Below, piece by piece: positions 36,221 through 43,647 of a stretch of DNA of 46,972 bases. The notes under the pieces are model-generated. The model had not been told where the DNA came from, did no database searches, and saw only the letters and a program-made list of their open reading frames with translations. The position numbers and the translations under genes are program-made. Source of the stretch: an uncultured Oxalobacter sp. (lineage in GTDB: Bacteria > Pseudomonadota > Gammaproteobacteria > Burkholderiales > Burkholderiaceae_D). The stretch spans positions 1 through 46,972 of the forward strand of contig CAKQQG010000008.1 of NCBI GenBank assembly GCA_934270705.1, in the 5' to 3' direction. Positions within the stretch are counted from its first letter, which is position 1; each line of letters starts with the position of its first letter.

Positions 36221-36251
36221 ATGTGTTTGCCTGCAGTTAAGGGATGGAGAT

Positions 36252-36671
36252 TTATTGTTTTTGTGGTCTGGTGATAAAACCGATGGTGGTCAGGCCGGCG
36301 CGACTGGCATCCGACAGGGTTTGCGCGACATATTGATAGTCGGCATGCTTGTCGGCATAGATATGGACTTCCGGCATGGGGGTTTTCTTTGCCGCTTCCG
36401 CGAAAAGCGTCTGTGCCGTGTTGCGTCCGACAGGGGTTCCGTTATACAGAAGCTCACCGTCCGACTGGATCGCCAGGTCGATTTTGGCAGGTGATGTTTC
36501 GATGCTTTTGGAATTGGCCTGTGGCAGTTCGATACGGACGGAATGCGACAAAAGCGGTGCCGTGACGATGAAAATGACAAGCAGTACCAGCATGACATCG
36601 ATCAGCGGTACCATGTTCATTTCGGCCATCGGTGTCCTGCCATGTTTGTTTTCGAATCCTCCGAATGCCAT
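36252..36671 (-). CDS. exbD: Biopolymer transport protein ExbD
   Basis: A 139-residue single-span protein of the TonB energy-coupling complex. The N-terminal transmembrane segment contains the essential aspartate in MNMVPLIDVMLVLLVIFIV, followed by a periplasmic domain (VHIYADKHADYQYVAQTL). ATG 36671 follows the exbB stop after two bases. Together with ExbB it couples the proton-motive force to TonB. Confidence 0.95.
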   Translation of the reverse strand: MAFGGFENKHGRTPMAEMNMVPLIDVMLVLLVIFIVTAPLLSHSVRIELPQANSKSIETSPAKIDLAIQSDGELLYNGTPVGRNTAQTLFAEAAKKTPMPEVHIYADKHADYQYVAQTLSDASRAGLTTIGFITRPQKQ

Positions 36672-36673
36672 GA

Positions 36674-37429
36674 TCACCCCCGTTTGATGTGATGGACGAC
36701 CGACGCCACGGCTGTTTTGTCATGCTGTTCGGCATTGATGGAATAGGGTTTTCCGGTAGTCAGGAAGGTCAGCAGCTCGTTGGCGAATGTCTCGAGTTTG
36801 GACATCGTGACATTGTTGCTGCGTACCAGCCAGTTGTATCCGATGACGGCAGGGATGGCGACGGCCAGTCCGATACCGGTCATGATGAGCGCTTCGCCGA
36901 CAGGACCCGCAACCATGTCGAGCGTACCGGCTCCGCTGGCACTGATATTGATCAGTGCGTTGTAGATACCCCAGACCGTTCCGAAAAGACCGATAAAGGG
37001 GGCGGTTGAACCGATGGTTGCCAGAACGGTCAGCCCGTTTTCAAGGCGTGCGGCGTCTTCATCCATGACCATGCGCATTGTCCGGGTGACGAATTCCTGT
37101 TGTGTTCCCGCTTCGGACAATTTGGCGGCGCCATAGTGGATATGATGTTCCTTGGCATGTTGTGCATGGGCGGTCAGATGCGAGAAGGGGCATTTGATGC
37201 CGTGTGTCTGGATTTCATGCCGGACAGCGTCAAGGGATGTTGCGTTCCAGAAGAACTGGAGAAATTCCCTGCTGTGGCGTTTTCTCCGCCATCCGGAGAT
37301 TCCCTTGACGATAATGAGTGTCCATGAAACGATGGACATGCCGATCAGTACGACAAGAATCGTTTTTCCAAGAAAATCGCTTTGGGCGATGAAATGACTG
37401 AATCCGATATGGCTGGTTGTAGTGTCCAT
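36674..37429 (-). CDS. exbB: Biopolymer transport protein ExbB
   Basis: A 251-residue MotA/TolQ/ExbB proton-channel protein. Three hydrophobic helices are visible, with the conserved GLTVLATIGSTAPFIGLFGTVWG block and GPVGEALIMTGIGLAVAIPAV. It is located between tonB and exbD in one leftward unit and serves energy transfer to outer-membrane receptors such as the adjacent heme-type receptor. Confidence 0.95.
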   Translation of the reverse strand: MDTTTSHIGFSHFIAQSDFLGKTILVVLIGMSIVSWTLIIVKGISGWRRKRHSREFLQFFWNATSLDAVRHEIQTHGIKCPFSHLTAHAQHAKEHHIHYGAAKLSEAGTQQEFVTRTMRMVMDEDAARLENGLTVLATIGSTAPFIGLFGTVWGIYNALINISASGAGTLDMVAGPVGEALIMTGIGLAVAIPAVIGYNWLVRSNNVTMSKLETFANELLTFLTTGKPYSINAEQHDKTAVASVVHHIKRG

Positions 37430-37462
37430 TTTCTGCCGTTTTCTATTGGTGGAACAAGTAGG

Positions 37463-38356
37463 TTATTGATTGCTCAGGTTGAACCGGTAAGGAATGATGG
37501 CCATGGCGAAAAGCGGGCGGCCATGTTCGGTGTAAGGGTGAAATGTACTGTGTCGTGCCGCTTTCAGAGCCGCTTCATCCAGCCGTCTGAAACCAGAGGA
37601 AAGGACGACACGTGCATCGTGGACACGACCAACCGTATCGACGACGACACGGACATTGACCTGTCCCGATTCATGTTTCTGGATAGAGCGTGCCGGATAT
37701 TCAGGTTTGACGGCCCGTTTGTACCGTAAAAGGGAAAGCGATACCGGACGGGCGACGCCATTTCCATTACCTGCGGAGCCAATACCGTTACCGGCTCCTT
37801 CGCCTTGTCCGACACCTGTCCCTTTGGCATCACCATAACCGCTTTCCGTGCCGTTTCCTGTACCGGCGTTACCACTTGCATTTGAATCAGCAAGGGAATG
37901 TCTGGACGGAGCGGAAGAAACAGGGGGATCCGTGATCGTTTTCAAGTCGGCAGCAGTGGTGGATGTTCGTTCGGCAAGAGATTGTTGGATGGAGCTGTTT
38001 TCAGGCGACATTTTTTGTGTGGCAGCCGTCGTCGCAATGATTTCCTGCTGTGCTTTGTTTTTTGCGGATACCGGTTTTTCGGTTGAACGGATCATTTTCC
38101 GTTCAACAGACATTGCTGACGGGTAAGGATCACCTGGCAAAACCGAAACAAGGAGCGTCTTGTTCAGAGCGCCGTTTCCACCACCGTTTCCACCCCCGGC
38201 GCTTCCACCAAGCTCGACTAAAGGAACGTTTTTCAGTGCGATAGCGATGACGATGCTGTGTATGAGGAGAACGGCGGCAGTCAATCCGCGAACCAGTGGG
38301 CGCGGTAACCGGTCAATGTGCCGGATTGTTAAATGGTTTTGGGCGTGTACGGCCAT
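37463..38356 (-). CDS. tonB: TonB energy transducer
   Basis: A 297-residue protein with an N-terminal membrane anchor (LTAAVLLIHSIVIAIAL) and a C-terminal TonB domain (VKPEYPARSIQKHESGQVNVRVVVD, DARVVLSSGFRRLDEAALKAAR). The periplasmic linker is not the usual Pro/Glu/Lys-rich rod but is rich in Gly, Asn, Ser and Thr (NASGNAGTGNGTESGYGDA). It is the first gene of the leftward heme/iron operon and starts about 80 bases from the Fur-box-like region. Confidence 0.93.
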   Translation of the reverse strand: MAVHAQNHLTIRHIDRLPRPLVRGLTAAVLLIHSIVIAIALKNVPLVELGGSAGGGNGGGNGALNKTLLVSVLPGDPYPSAMSVERKMIRSTEKPVSAKNKAQQEIIATTAATQKMSPENSSIQQSLAERTSTTAADLKTITDPPVSSAPSRHSLADSNASGNAGTGNGTESGYGDAKGTGVGQGEGAGNGIGSAGNGNGVARPVSLSLLRYKRAVKPEYPARSIQKHESGQVNVRVVVDTVGRVHDARVVLSSGFRRLDEAALKAARHSTFHPYTEHGRPLFAMAIIPYRFNLSNQ

Positions 38357-38434
38357 GGTTCGGTAAATTTGAAAATTTGTCCGGTTGATAAAAGGTCAAT
38401 AAAACGTTTCCGGATTGCGCATTGAACTTGTTGC

Positions 38435-38490
38435 AAATAATAATCATTCTTGTTTAGGATTGTCAACAAAGATAAGAATGATTATTATTT
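38435..38490. promoter_or_regulatory. Divergent tonB/hutX promoters with paired Fur-box-like operators
   Basis: A 17-bp perfect inverted repeat, AAATAATAATCATTCTT (38435-38451) and its complement (38474-38490), flanks a 22-base centre. Each arm resembles a Fur box. On the plus strand -35 TTGTCA (38460-38465) and -10 TATTAT (38483-38488) have a 17-base spacer; on the minus strand TTGACA (38466-38461) and TATTAT (38442-38437) have an 18-base spacer. Each operator arm covers one -10 box, so an iron-loaded Fur dimer would block both directions. Iron control is inferred. Confidence 0.82.
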
Positions 38491-38570
38491 CGTTTCATGG
38501 AGGCGAGTTTCATGCATCGCCTGGTTTTCAAACAACGCTGCAAGGCTTCAGGAAAGAAAAGAAATACAAC

Positions 38571-39098
38571 ATGACAAATACAATGCAACCGACAAACAAA
38601 ATCGTCGTCCGTGAAATGCTCCGGGAAAATCCCGGTGCCGTGCTGGAAAGAATCGCAACCGACGCCGATTTGGCACTGGCCGAAGTGATCGAATTGCTTC
38701 CCGAGTCGATGTGGAAACGGATTGATGGCGATCATTTCGTGGATATCATGCAGTCGCTTCCTGCATTGGGCAAAGTGACGTTGGTCATGAATACGCCTGA
38801 TGTGATCATGGAGTTTTCCGGTGAATTGCCCAATGGAAAGCTCAGTCACGGTTTTTACAATTTCGCCTATAACAGTCCGTTACATGGCCACTTGCGGGCC
38901 AGTCATTGCCAATCGATTTATCTGGTGGAAAGGCCGTTTATGAAAAGGCAGACGGTCAGTCTGCAATTCATCAATGTATCGGGAAACGCAATGTTCAAGG
39001 TTTTTGCCGGTCGTGATGAAAAAGGGGAGCTTGTTCCGGAACAGGTTGATGCCATGCGCTCCTGGTTTTTTTCTGACAGAACCGGGGTCGCTGTATGA
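38571..39098 (+). CDS. hutX: Heme utilization cytosolic carrier protein
   Basis: HutX/ChuX/HuvX binds heme in the cytoplasm and delivers it to the degrading enzyme. The 175-residue product has MLRENPGAVLERIATDADL, VIELLPESMWKRIDGDHFVDIMQ, GKVTLVMNTPDVIMEFSGELP, KLSHGFYNFAYNSPLHGHLR and NVSGNAMFKVFAGRDEKGEL, matching the family over its whole length. The start ATG 38571 excludes an unsupported upstream extension that runs through the promoter. The stop overlaps the next gene's start (ATGA). Confidence 0.93.
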   Translation: MTNTMQPTNKIVVREMLRENPGAVLERIATDADLALAEVIELLPESMWKRIDGDHFVDIMQSLPALGKVTLVMNTPDVIMEFSGELPNGKLSHGFYNFAYNSPLHGHLRASHCQSIYLVERPFMKRQTVSLQFINVSGNAMFKVFAGRDEKGELVPEQVDAMRSWFFSDRTGVAV

Positions 39099-39757
39099 AG
39101 AGGGTCGATTTGCTGCTTTTCGGGGCAACCCGCAATACCGGTTTTTCCATTGCATGCCTTGCGGCTGAAAAAGGAGAGACGGTCGCTGTCATGGCAAGAA
39201 AAGAGAGCGATATCTCCGGTCTGGAAAGGCTGGGTGTGACGGTTGTTCAGGGAGATGCCTTCGATGTTCATGATTGCGAGCGGACATTGAATGAAACACA
39301 GCCACGCAGGGTGATCAGTTTGATGGGTGGCAGGAACGCACAGGGTCGCCGTGTTTGCGCCGAAGGCAATATCCATGTCGTGCGTGCGCTTGAAGGGTAT
39401 GGACCGATAGAGCGGTTTGTGCTGGTGACATCGATGGGATGTGGCGAACAGTATGAAGCATTGAGCGATCATGTCAAACAGTTTCTTGGGGAAGCGCTGA
39501 TGGCAAAAACTGAAGCGGAAAATTATCTGAAAGAAAGCGGGTTGCCCTGGACGATTGTCCGGCCGGGTGGTTTGAGTGACGAGCCTGCATCAGGCGATTT
39601 TTGTCTGCTTGACATGCCTGACGGAAGCCTGAAAGGCTATGTTTCCCGTGGCGATGTGGCAGCTGCAATTATGCAGGTGCTGGACGATCCGGCATGGTTG
39701 CATCGTGTGGTGACTGTTCAATGCAACAGGAGAATGAAGGATGGAACGCATGCCTGA
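39095..39757 (+). CDS. ChuY-like NAD(P)H-dependent anaerobilin reductase
   Basis: A 220-residue NAD(P)-binding SDR-like protein: LLLFGATRNTGFSIACLAAE (Rossmann loop), VTVVQGDAFDVHDCERTL, FVLVTSMGCGEQYEAL, KTEAENYLKESGLPWTIVRPGG. In E. coli O157:H7 and Vibrio the matching gene (chuY) lies between chuX and chuW-type genes and reduces anaerobilin, the open tetrapyrrole made by ChuW, with NAD(P)H. Position here, overlapping hutX by four bases and hutW by seventeen, supports the same role. Confidence 0.8.
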   Translation: MKRVDLLLFGATRNTGFSIACLAAEKGETVAVMARKESDISGLERLGVTVVQGDAFDVHDCERTLNETQPRRVISLMGGRNAQGRRVCAEGNIHVVRALEGYGPIERFVLVTSMGCGEQYEALSDHVKQFLGEALMAKTEAENYLKESGLPWTIVRPGGLSDEPASGDFCLLDMPDGSLKGYVSRGDVAAAIMQVLDDPAWLHRVVTVQCNRRMKDGTHA

Positions 39758-41102
39758 CATTTCAGATTTTTATGCGCGGATTTCGCCAGATCCCCTGACG
39801 ATGGCTTTTGCCGAAGAAAAGAAAACGATGCCTTCTCTTGCGCGATTGCGACAACAGCCTCCGGAGTGGCAGGGCGGATCTTTTGCGGAGTTCGGCGCTA
39901 AAGCGTTCATGGCACGACCGGAACGTCCGCTTGCACTGTATGTGCATGTGCCGTTCTGTCATCATCGTTGTACTTTTTGTCCCTTTTATATCAATCAGAC
40001 CAGAAAAGATTTCAGCAAGGAATATGCTTCGCTGCTTCTGAAGGAAATCGTCGATACGGCGTATGTTCTGAGAGATGTGGTGGACAAACGGTCGGTTGAT
40101 GCCGTTTATTTCGGTGGCGGGACACCGAGTGATCTGGATCGTGATGATATGGCGGCTGTCATCCGTGCATTGCATGACTGTTTCCGGATATCTCCCGACG
40201 CGGAAGTGACGGTGGAAGGCAGAACGACCGGCTTTACCGCGGAAAAGGGCAAGGCATGGGTCGAAGCCGGCGCAAACCGTTTTTCTCTGGGGGTTCAGTC
40301 GGCCAATACGGCATTGAGGAAAAAGCTTGGGCGGATATCTACCCGTGAAGAAGTCGGTCAGGCGCTGAATGGCTTGTGCGAAAGCGGTGCCTCTGTTGTC
40401 ATCGATTTGATGTACGGTTTGCCGGGACAGGATATTCCGATGTTGCTGGACGATATCCGGTATATCAGCGAGGAAACGGATATTGCCGGTCTTGATCTGT
40501 ATGAACTCAGGCGTTTTCCGGACAGTCCGCTAGACAAGGCGATCAGGCTCGGAAAAATGCCGGTCATGCCGGATTTCGATGAAAAAGCCAGAATGTTCGG
40601 CGCGGCGTATGAACGTCTGTACGATTCCGGATTCGAACACTTCGCGCCGAAACACTGGCGGCGGAATCCTGGCGAAAGATCGTTGTATAACCGTCTGGCA
40701 GGAAGACAGACTGATATGATTCCTTTCGGTTCAGCCGCAGGCGGTCGACTGGGAACGATCGGACTCGGGACGGCAAGAGATATCGGGACTTATGCAGAAA
40801 TGGTCGGGCGTGGTGAAAAACCGTTGTCCAGAATCACCTTGTCTCCGCTTTCCATCGATCGCGGCGGATTTTCCCATGAGCTGGATGTCGCCATGGAGAA
40901 GTTGCGGTTGCCGGATATGGAAAAGTGGCCGGTATCGCACCGGGATTTGGGGGGAAAGCTTCTTGCACAATGGAAGGCGGCGGGACTGCTGGTCGACAAC
41001 AGAGATGGATACGGAATGTCGCTGACTTGTGCCGGTTTTTTCTGGTCGGACAGATTGAAAAAGTTGCTGATGGACTTCGTTGCCGTTCCGGTTGCGGGAT
41101 AA
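39741..41102 (+). CDS. hutW: Anaerobic heme-degrading radical SAM methyltransferase (ChuW/HutW)
   Basis: A 453-residue class C radical SAM protein related to HemN. The [4Fe-4S] motif is VPFCHHRCTFC (C-x3-C-x2-C), then VYFGGGTPSDLD, NRFSLGVQSANTALRKKLGR and IDLMYGLPGQD. The family opens the heme ring without oxygen through SAM-derived radical methylation, releasing iron and giving anaerobilin. ATG 39741 is used; ATG 39750 in the same frame is an alternative with a good AAGGA. It is the last gene of the rightward heme operon. Confidence 0.92.
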   Translation: MERMPDISDFYARISPDPLTMAFAEEKKTMPSLARLRQQPPEWQGGSFAEFGAKAFMARPERPLALYVHVPFCHHRCTFCPFYINQTRKDFSKEYASLLLKEIVDTAYVLRDVVDKRSVDAVYFGGGTPSDLDRDDMAAVIRALHDCFRISPDAEVTVEGRTTGFTAEKGKAWVEAGANRFSLGVQSANTALRKKLGRISTREEVGQALNGLCESGASVVIDLMYGLPGQDIPMLLDDIRYISEETDIAGLDLYELRRFPDSPLDKAIRLGKMPVMPDFDEKARMFGAAYERLYDSGFEHFAPKHWRRNPGERSLYNRLAGRQTDMIPFGSAAGGRLGTIGLGTARDIGTYAEMVGRGEKPLSRITLSPLSIDRGGFSHELDVAMEKLRLPDMEKWPVSHRDLGGKLLAQWKAAGLLVDNRDGYGMSLTCAGFFWSDRLKKLLMDFVAVPVAG

Positions 41103-41373
41103 TCCTGTTTTTGTTGAAACAGACTGAGAAAAGGGACTGTTTTCAGGGAAACGGGGCATTTTCCGTTGAAAAGGCGAGACTGATGTTTCGCCTTTTTCGA
41201 TGGAACTGCATGGATGAGATATGTTTCATGCCGCACGGGATTGCACGGCGGCAGGAAAAGACGGAATGGCAGGGAATGAAGTGGCGGTGACAGATACGCC
41301 TTGTTATCCGGAGACACGGAATAATTCGTCTGCCGGCATGGAATAAAGGGATGAGGACGGGTACAATTTGCGC
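41103..41373. other. Intergenic region between hutW and purN
   Basis: A 271-base non-coding stretch. It contains one terminator hairpin (41169-41197) and otherwise no feature I can support. A promoter for purN is expected in its right part but no clear boxes are visible. Confidence 0.4.
41169..41197 (+). terminator. Rho-independent terminator of the hutX-hutW operon
   Basis: AAAAGGCGA (41169-41177) pairs with TCGCCTTTT (41188-41196) around a ten-base loop and ends in five T residues. Confidence 0.75.
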
Positions 41374-42027
41374 ATGAAAAATATCGTCATTCTTATTTCA
41401 GGGCGTGGCAGCAATATGGAAGCCATCGTCCGTGCTTTCCGTCAGGAAAATTGGCCTGCCAGACTGTGCGCCGTCATCAGCAACCGTGCCGATGCAGCCG
41501 GTCTCGTTTTTGCGGAAAGGGCTGGTATTCCGACTCGGGTGGTGTCTCACAAGGATTATGCGGATCGTGAAACATACGATGCGGCATTGCAGGCCGTCAT
41601 CGATACCTATGAGCCCGATCTGGTCATTCTGGCGGGTTTCATGCGGATTCTGACGGCCGGTTTCGTGGAACATTATACCGGCCGTATGATCAATATCCAT
41701 CCTTCGCTGTTGCCCAGTTTCCGTGGATTGCATACCCACCGGCAGGCGATCGAGGCAGGCGTCAGGGTGCATGGTGCGACTGTGCATTTCGTCACACCCG
41801 AACTCGATGGCGGACCGATCATCGCACAGGCCATCGTGCCGGTTTTGCCGGGCGACGACGAAGATACCCTGGCCGACAGGGTACTGGCGCAGGAGCATCG
41901 CCTGTATCCGCGGGTCGTGCGCTGGATTACCGAAGACAAGGTTACCTATACCGGTGAGGGCAAGGTCGTTCTGGCCGATGATATTGCCAGTTCGCTGGAA
42001 TTCGTCGTCAAGGGAGGTGGATTGTGA
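41374..42027 (+). CDS. purN: Phosphoribosylglycinamide formyltransferase
   Basis: PurN transfers a formyl group from 10-formyl-tetrahydrofolate to GAR in purine synthesis. The 217-residue product has IVILISGRGSNMEAIVRAF, LAGFMRILT, and the signature INIHPSLLPSFRGLHTH with the catalytic Asn/His, then HGATVHFVTPELDGGPI containing the catalytic Asp. ATG 41374 is preferred over the TTG six bases upstream. It overlaps rsmB by four bases. Confidence 0.96.
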   Translation: MKNIVILISGRGSNMEAIVRAFRQENWPARLCAVISNRADAAGLVFAERAGIPTRVVSHKDYADRETYDAALQAVIDTYEPDLVILAGFMRILTAGFVEHYTGRMINIHPSLLPSFRGLHTHRQAIEAGVRVHGATVHFVTPELDGGPIIAQAIVPVLPGDDEDTLADRVLAQEHRLYPRVVRWITEDKVTYTGEGKVVLADDIASSLEFVVKGGGL

Positions 42028-43280
42028 GGCTGTCCCCATGGGTCATTACGCATACCGAACAGGTATTGCGGGAAGTGTTGCAATTTTCCGGGCCTGCCGA
42101 TGTCGTGATTTCACGTTATTTCCGCGAGCATGCCAAACTGGGTATGCGCGAGCGTGGCGCCATTGCCGAAACGGTTTATGCGATTTTGCGCAACCGTCTG
42201 GTGTATAACCATCTTTCGGAATCCGGATCGGGTCCGGCGATGCGACGTCTGGTATTGCTCGGACTGGCTGATCTTTATGGACTGGATGCGATGGGCGGTG
42301 TCAGTGACGAAGAACGTGACTGGCTGGAACATGTCATGAAAATCGACCGTAGCCGGTTGCCACGAAAAATGCAGGCCAATTTGCCCGACTGGCTCTACGA
42401 CAGGCTTCTCGCGCAATACGGCGAGGACGAAACACAGGAACTTGCCCGCGTACTCAATACGCCGGCGCCGCTTGATGTGCGGGTCAATACACTCAAGACG
42501 AAACGGGAAGAAGCGATCAGGGTGCTGGAAGCTGTCCCTGTCGGGTGTGATGTGACGCCGTATGCCGCGTCCGGCATCCGTCTTCACAAGAAAATCGCCT
42601 TGCAGAATATGCCGCTGTTCAGGGATGGCGGTGTGGAAGTGCAGGATGAGGGCAGTCAGTTGCTGGCGCAGATCGTCGGTGCGAAACGGGGGGAAATGGT
42701 CGTTGATTTTTGTGCCGGTGCAGGCGGCAAGACACTGGCGCTTGGGGTTGCCATGCGCAATACCGGCCGGCTGTATGCATTCGATGTGTCGGAACGGCGG
42801 CTGGCGAAGATGAAACCCAGACTGGCCAGAAGCGGTCTGTCCAATGTACATCCCGTCCAGATCGCCCACGAACGTGACGCAAGAATCAAACGTCTGGCTG
42901 GCAAGGCGGACAGGGTGCTCGTCGATTCGCCATGCAGCGGTCTGGGAACCTTGCGGCGCAATCCTGATCTGAAATGGCGGCAGACGCCCGATACGATTGT
43001 CGAGATGGCGCAAAAACAGCGCGAGATTCTGGAATCGGCGGCGCGGCTGGTCAGACCGGGCGGACGGCTTGTATATGCCACTTGCAGCCTGCTTGATGAT
43101 GAGAACGAGAAAATCGTATCGGATTTTCTGGCGAAAGACGGGCGGTTCGCACTGGTGCCGATGCAAAAGGTGCTGGCGGAAAGCAAGGTCGATCTGGAAA
43201 TGGGCGATTTTCTGAAACTGTTGCCGAACCGGCACCAGACGGACGGTTTTTTCGCGGCCGTTCTCGAACGCAAGGCATGA
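42024..43280 (+). CDS. RsmB-type rRNA cytosine-C5 methyltransferase
   Basis: A 418-residue SAM-dependent RsmB/NOP family enzyme starting at GTG 42024. It has an N-terminal RNA-binding helical domain, VQDEGSQLLAQIVGA, the SAM motif VVDFCAGAGGKTLALG, and both family cysteines: DSPCSGLGTLRRNPD (motif IV catalytic PC) and VYATCSLLDDENE (motif VI). It probably makes m5C in 16S rRNA (RsmB, C967), but other members of the NOP family are alike, so I leave the symbol empty. It is translationally coupled to purN. Confidence 0.88.
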   Translation: MRLSPWVITHTEQVLREVLQFSGPADVVISRYFREHAKLGMRERGAIAETVYAILRNRLVYNHLSESGSGPAMRRLVLLGLADLYGLDAMGGVSDEERDWLEHVMKIDRSRLPRKMQANLPDWLYDRLLAQYGEDETQELARVLNTPAPLDVRVNTLKTKREEAIRVLEAVPVGCDVTPYAASGIRLHKKIALQNMPLFRDGGVEVQDEGSQLLAQIVGAKRGEMVVDFCAGAGGKTLALGVAMRNTGRLYAFDVSERRLAKMKPRLARSGLSNVHPVQIAHERDARIKRLAGKADRVLVDSPCSGLGTLRRNPDLKWRQTPDTIVEMAQKQREILESAARLVRPGGRLVYATCSLLDDENEKIVSDFLAKDGRFALVPMQKVLAESKVDLEMGDFLKLLPNRHQTDGFFAAVLERKA

Positions 43281-43303
43281 GCGCATCGTGCTGATATGAT
43301 ATG

Positions 43304-43334
43304 AACGGCGTTTTCTCTGAAAATGCCGTTTTTT
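43304..43334 (+). terminator. Rho-independent terminator after the RsmB-type gene
   Basis: AACGGCGTTTTC (43304-43315) and GAAAATGCCGTT (43319-43330) form a 12-bp stem with one G-U pair and a three-base loop, followed by T residues. Confidence 0.88.
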
Positions 43335-43587
43335 GTTTTCGTCCATACCGCATGTGGAGTACCGAAAGCATGAGCGCTGGCGGTTCGGCATGTCGTATCC
43401 GGAAGATATGGCAGGTATTTCGGTATGCAGGCGCTAAATTCTGACAAGATCGGGTCAGTTCGTGTCCGCTAATGTTACAATGCTGGAGCAAGGTATCGGG
43501 CATGCCGTACCGGTGGGGCGGTGTGCGTGTTTTGGGCAAGATTTTTCGTGATGTAACAACCCGATTTTTTACATTTCAAGAAACGAT
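43335..43587. other. Non-coding region upstream of the HyuA-like gene
   Basis: About 250 bases with no supported gene between the terminator and a possible small leader ORF. A TACAAT lies near 43474 but without a good -35. No riboswitch that I know was recognised, although the length leaves room for a regulatory leader. Confidence 0.3.
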
Positions 43588-43647
43588 ATGGCACGATTCT
43601 CATTTTTGAAATCCTCGATGAAACCGGTTACAGGGAGAAGCGCATGA
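43588..43647 (+). CDS. Possible 19-codon leader ORF overlapping the HyuA-like gene
   Basis: ATG 43588 opens a 19-codon frame (MARFSFLKSSMKPVTGRSA) whose TGA overlaps the ATG of the next gene in an ATGA junction. The Shine-Dalgarno is weak (AAGAAA). It is too short to judge by composition and may be chance, but the junction is of the type used for translational coupling. Confidence 0.25.
   Translation: MARFSFLKSSMKPVTGRSA

Noticed and set aside
42111..43391. 426-codon minus-strand ORF opposite the RsmB-type gene
   Set aside because: It is antisense to a gene with both catalytic cysteine motifs and has no family features.
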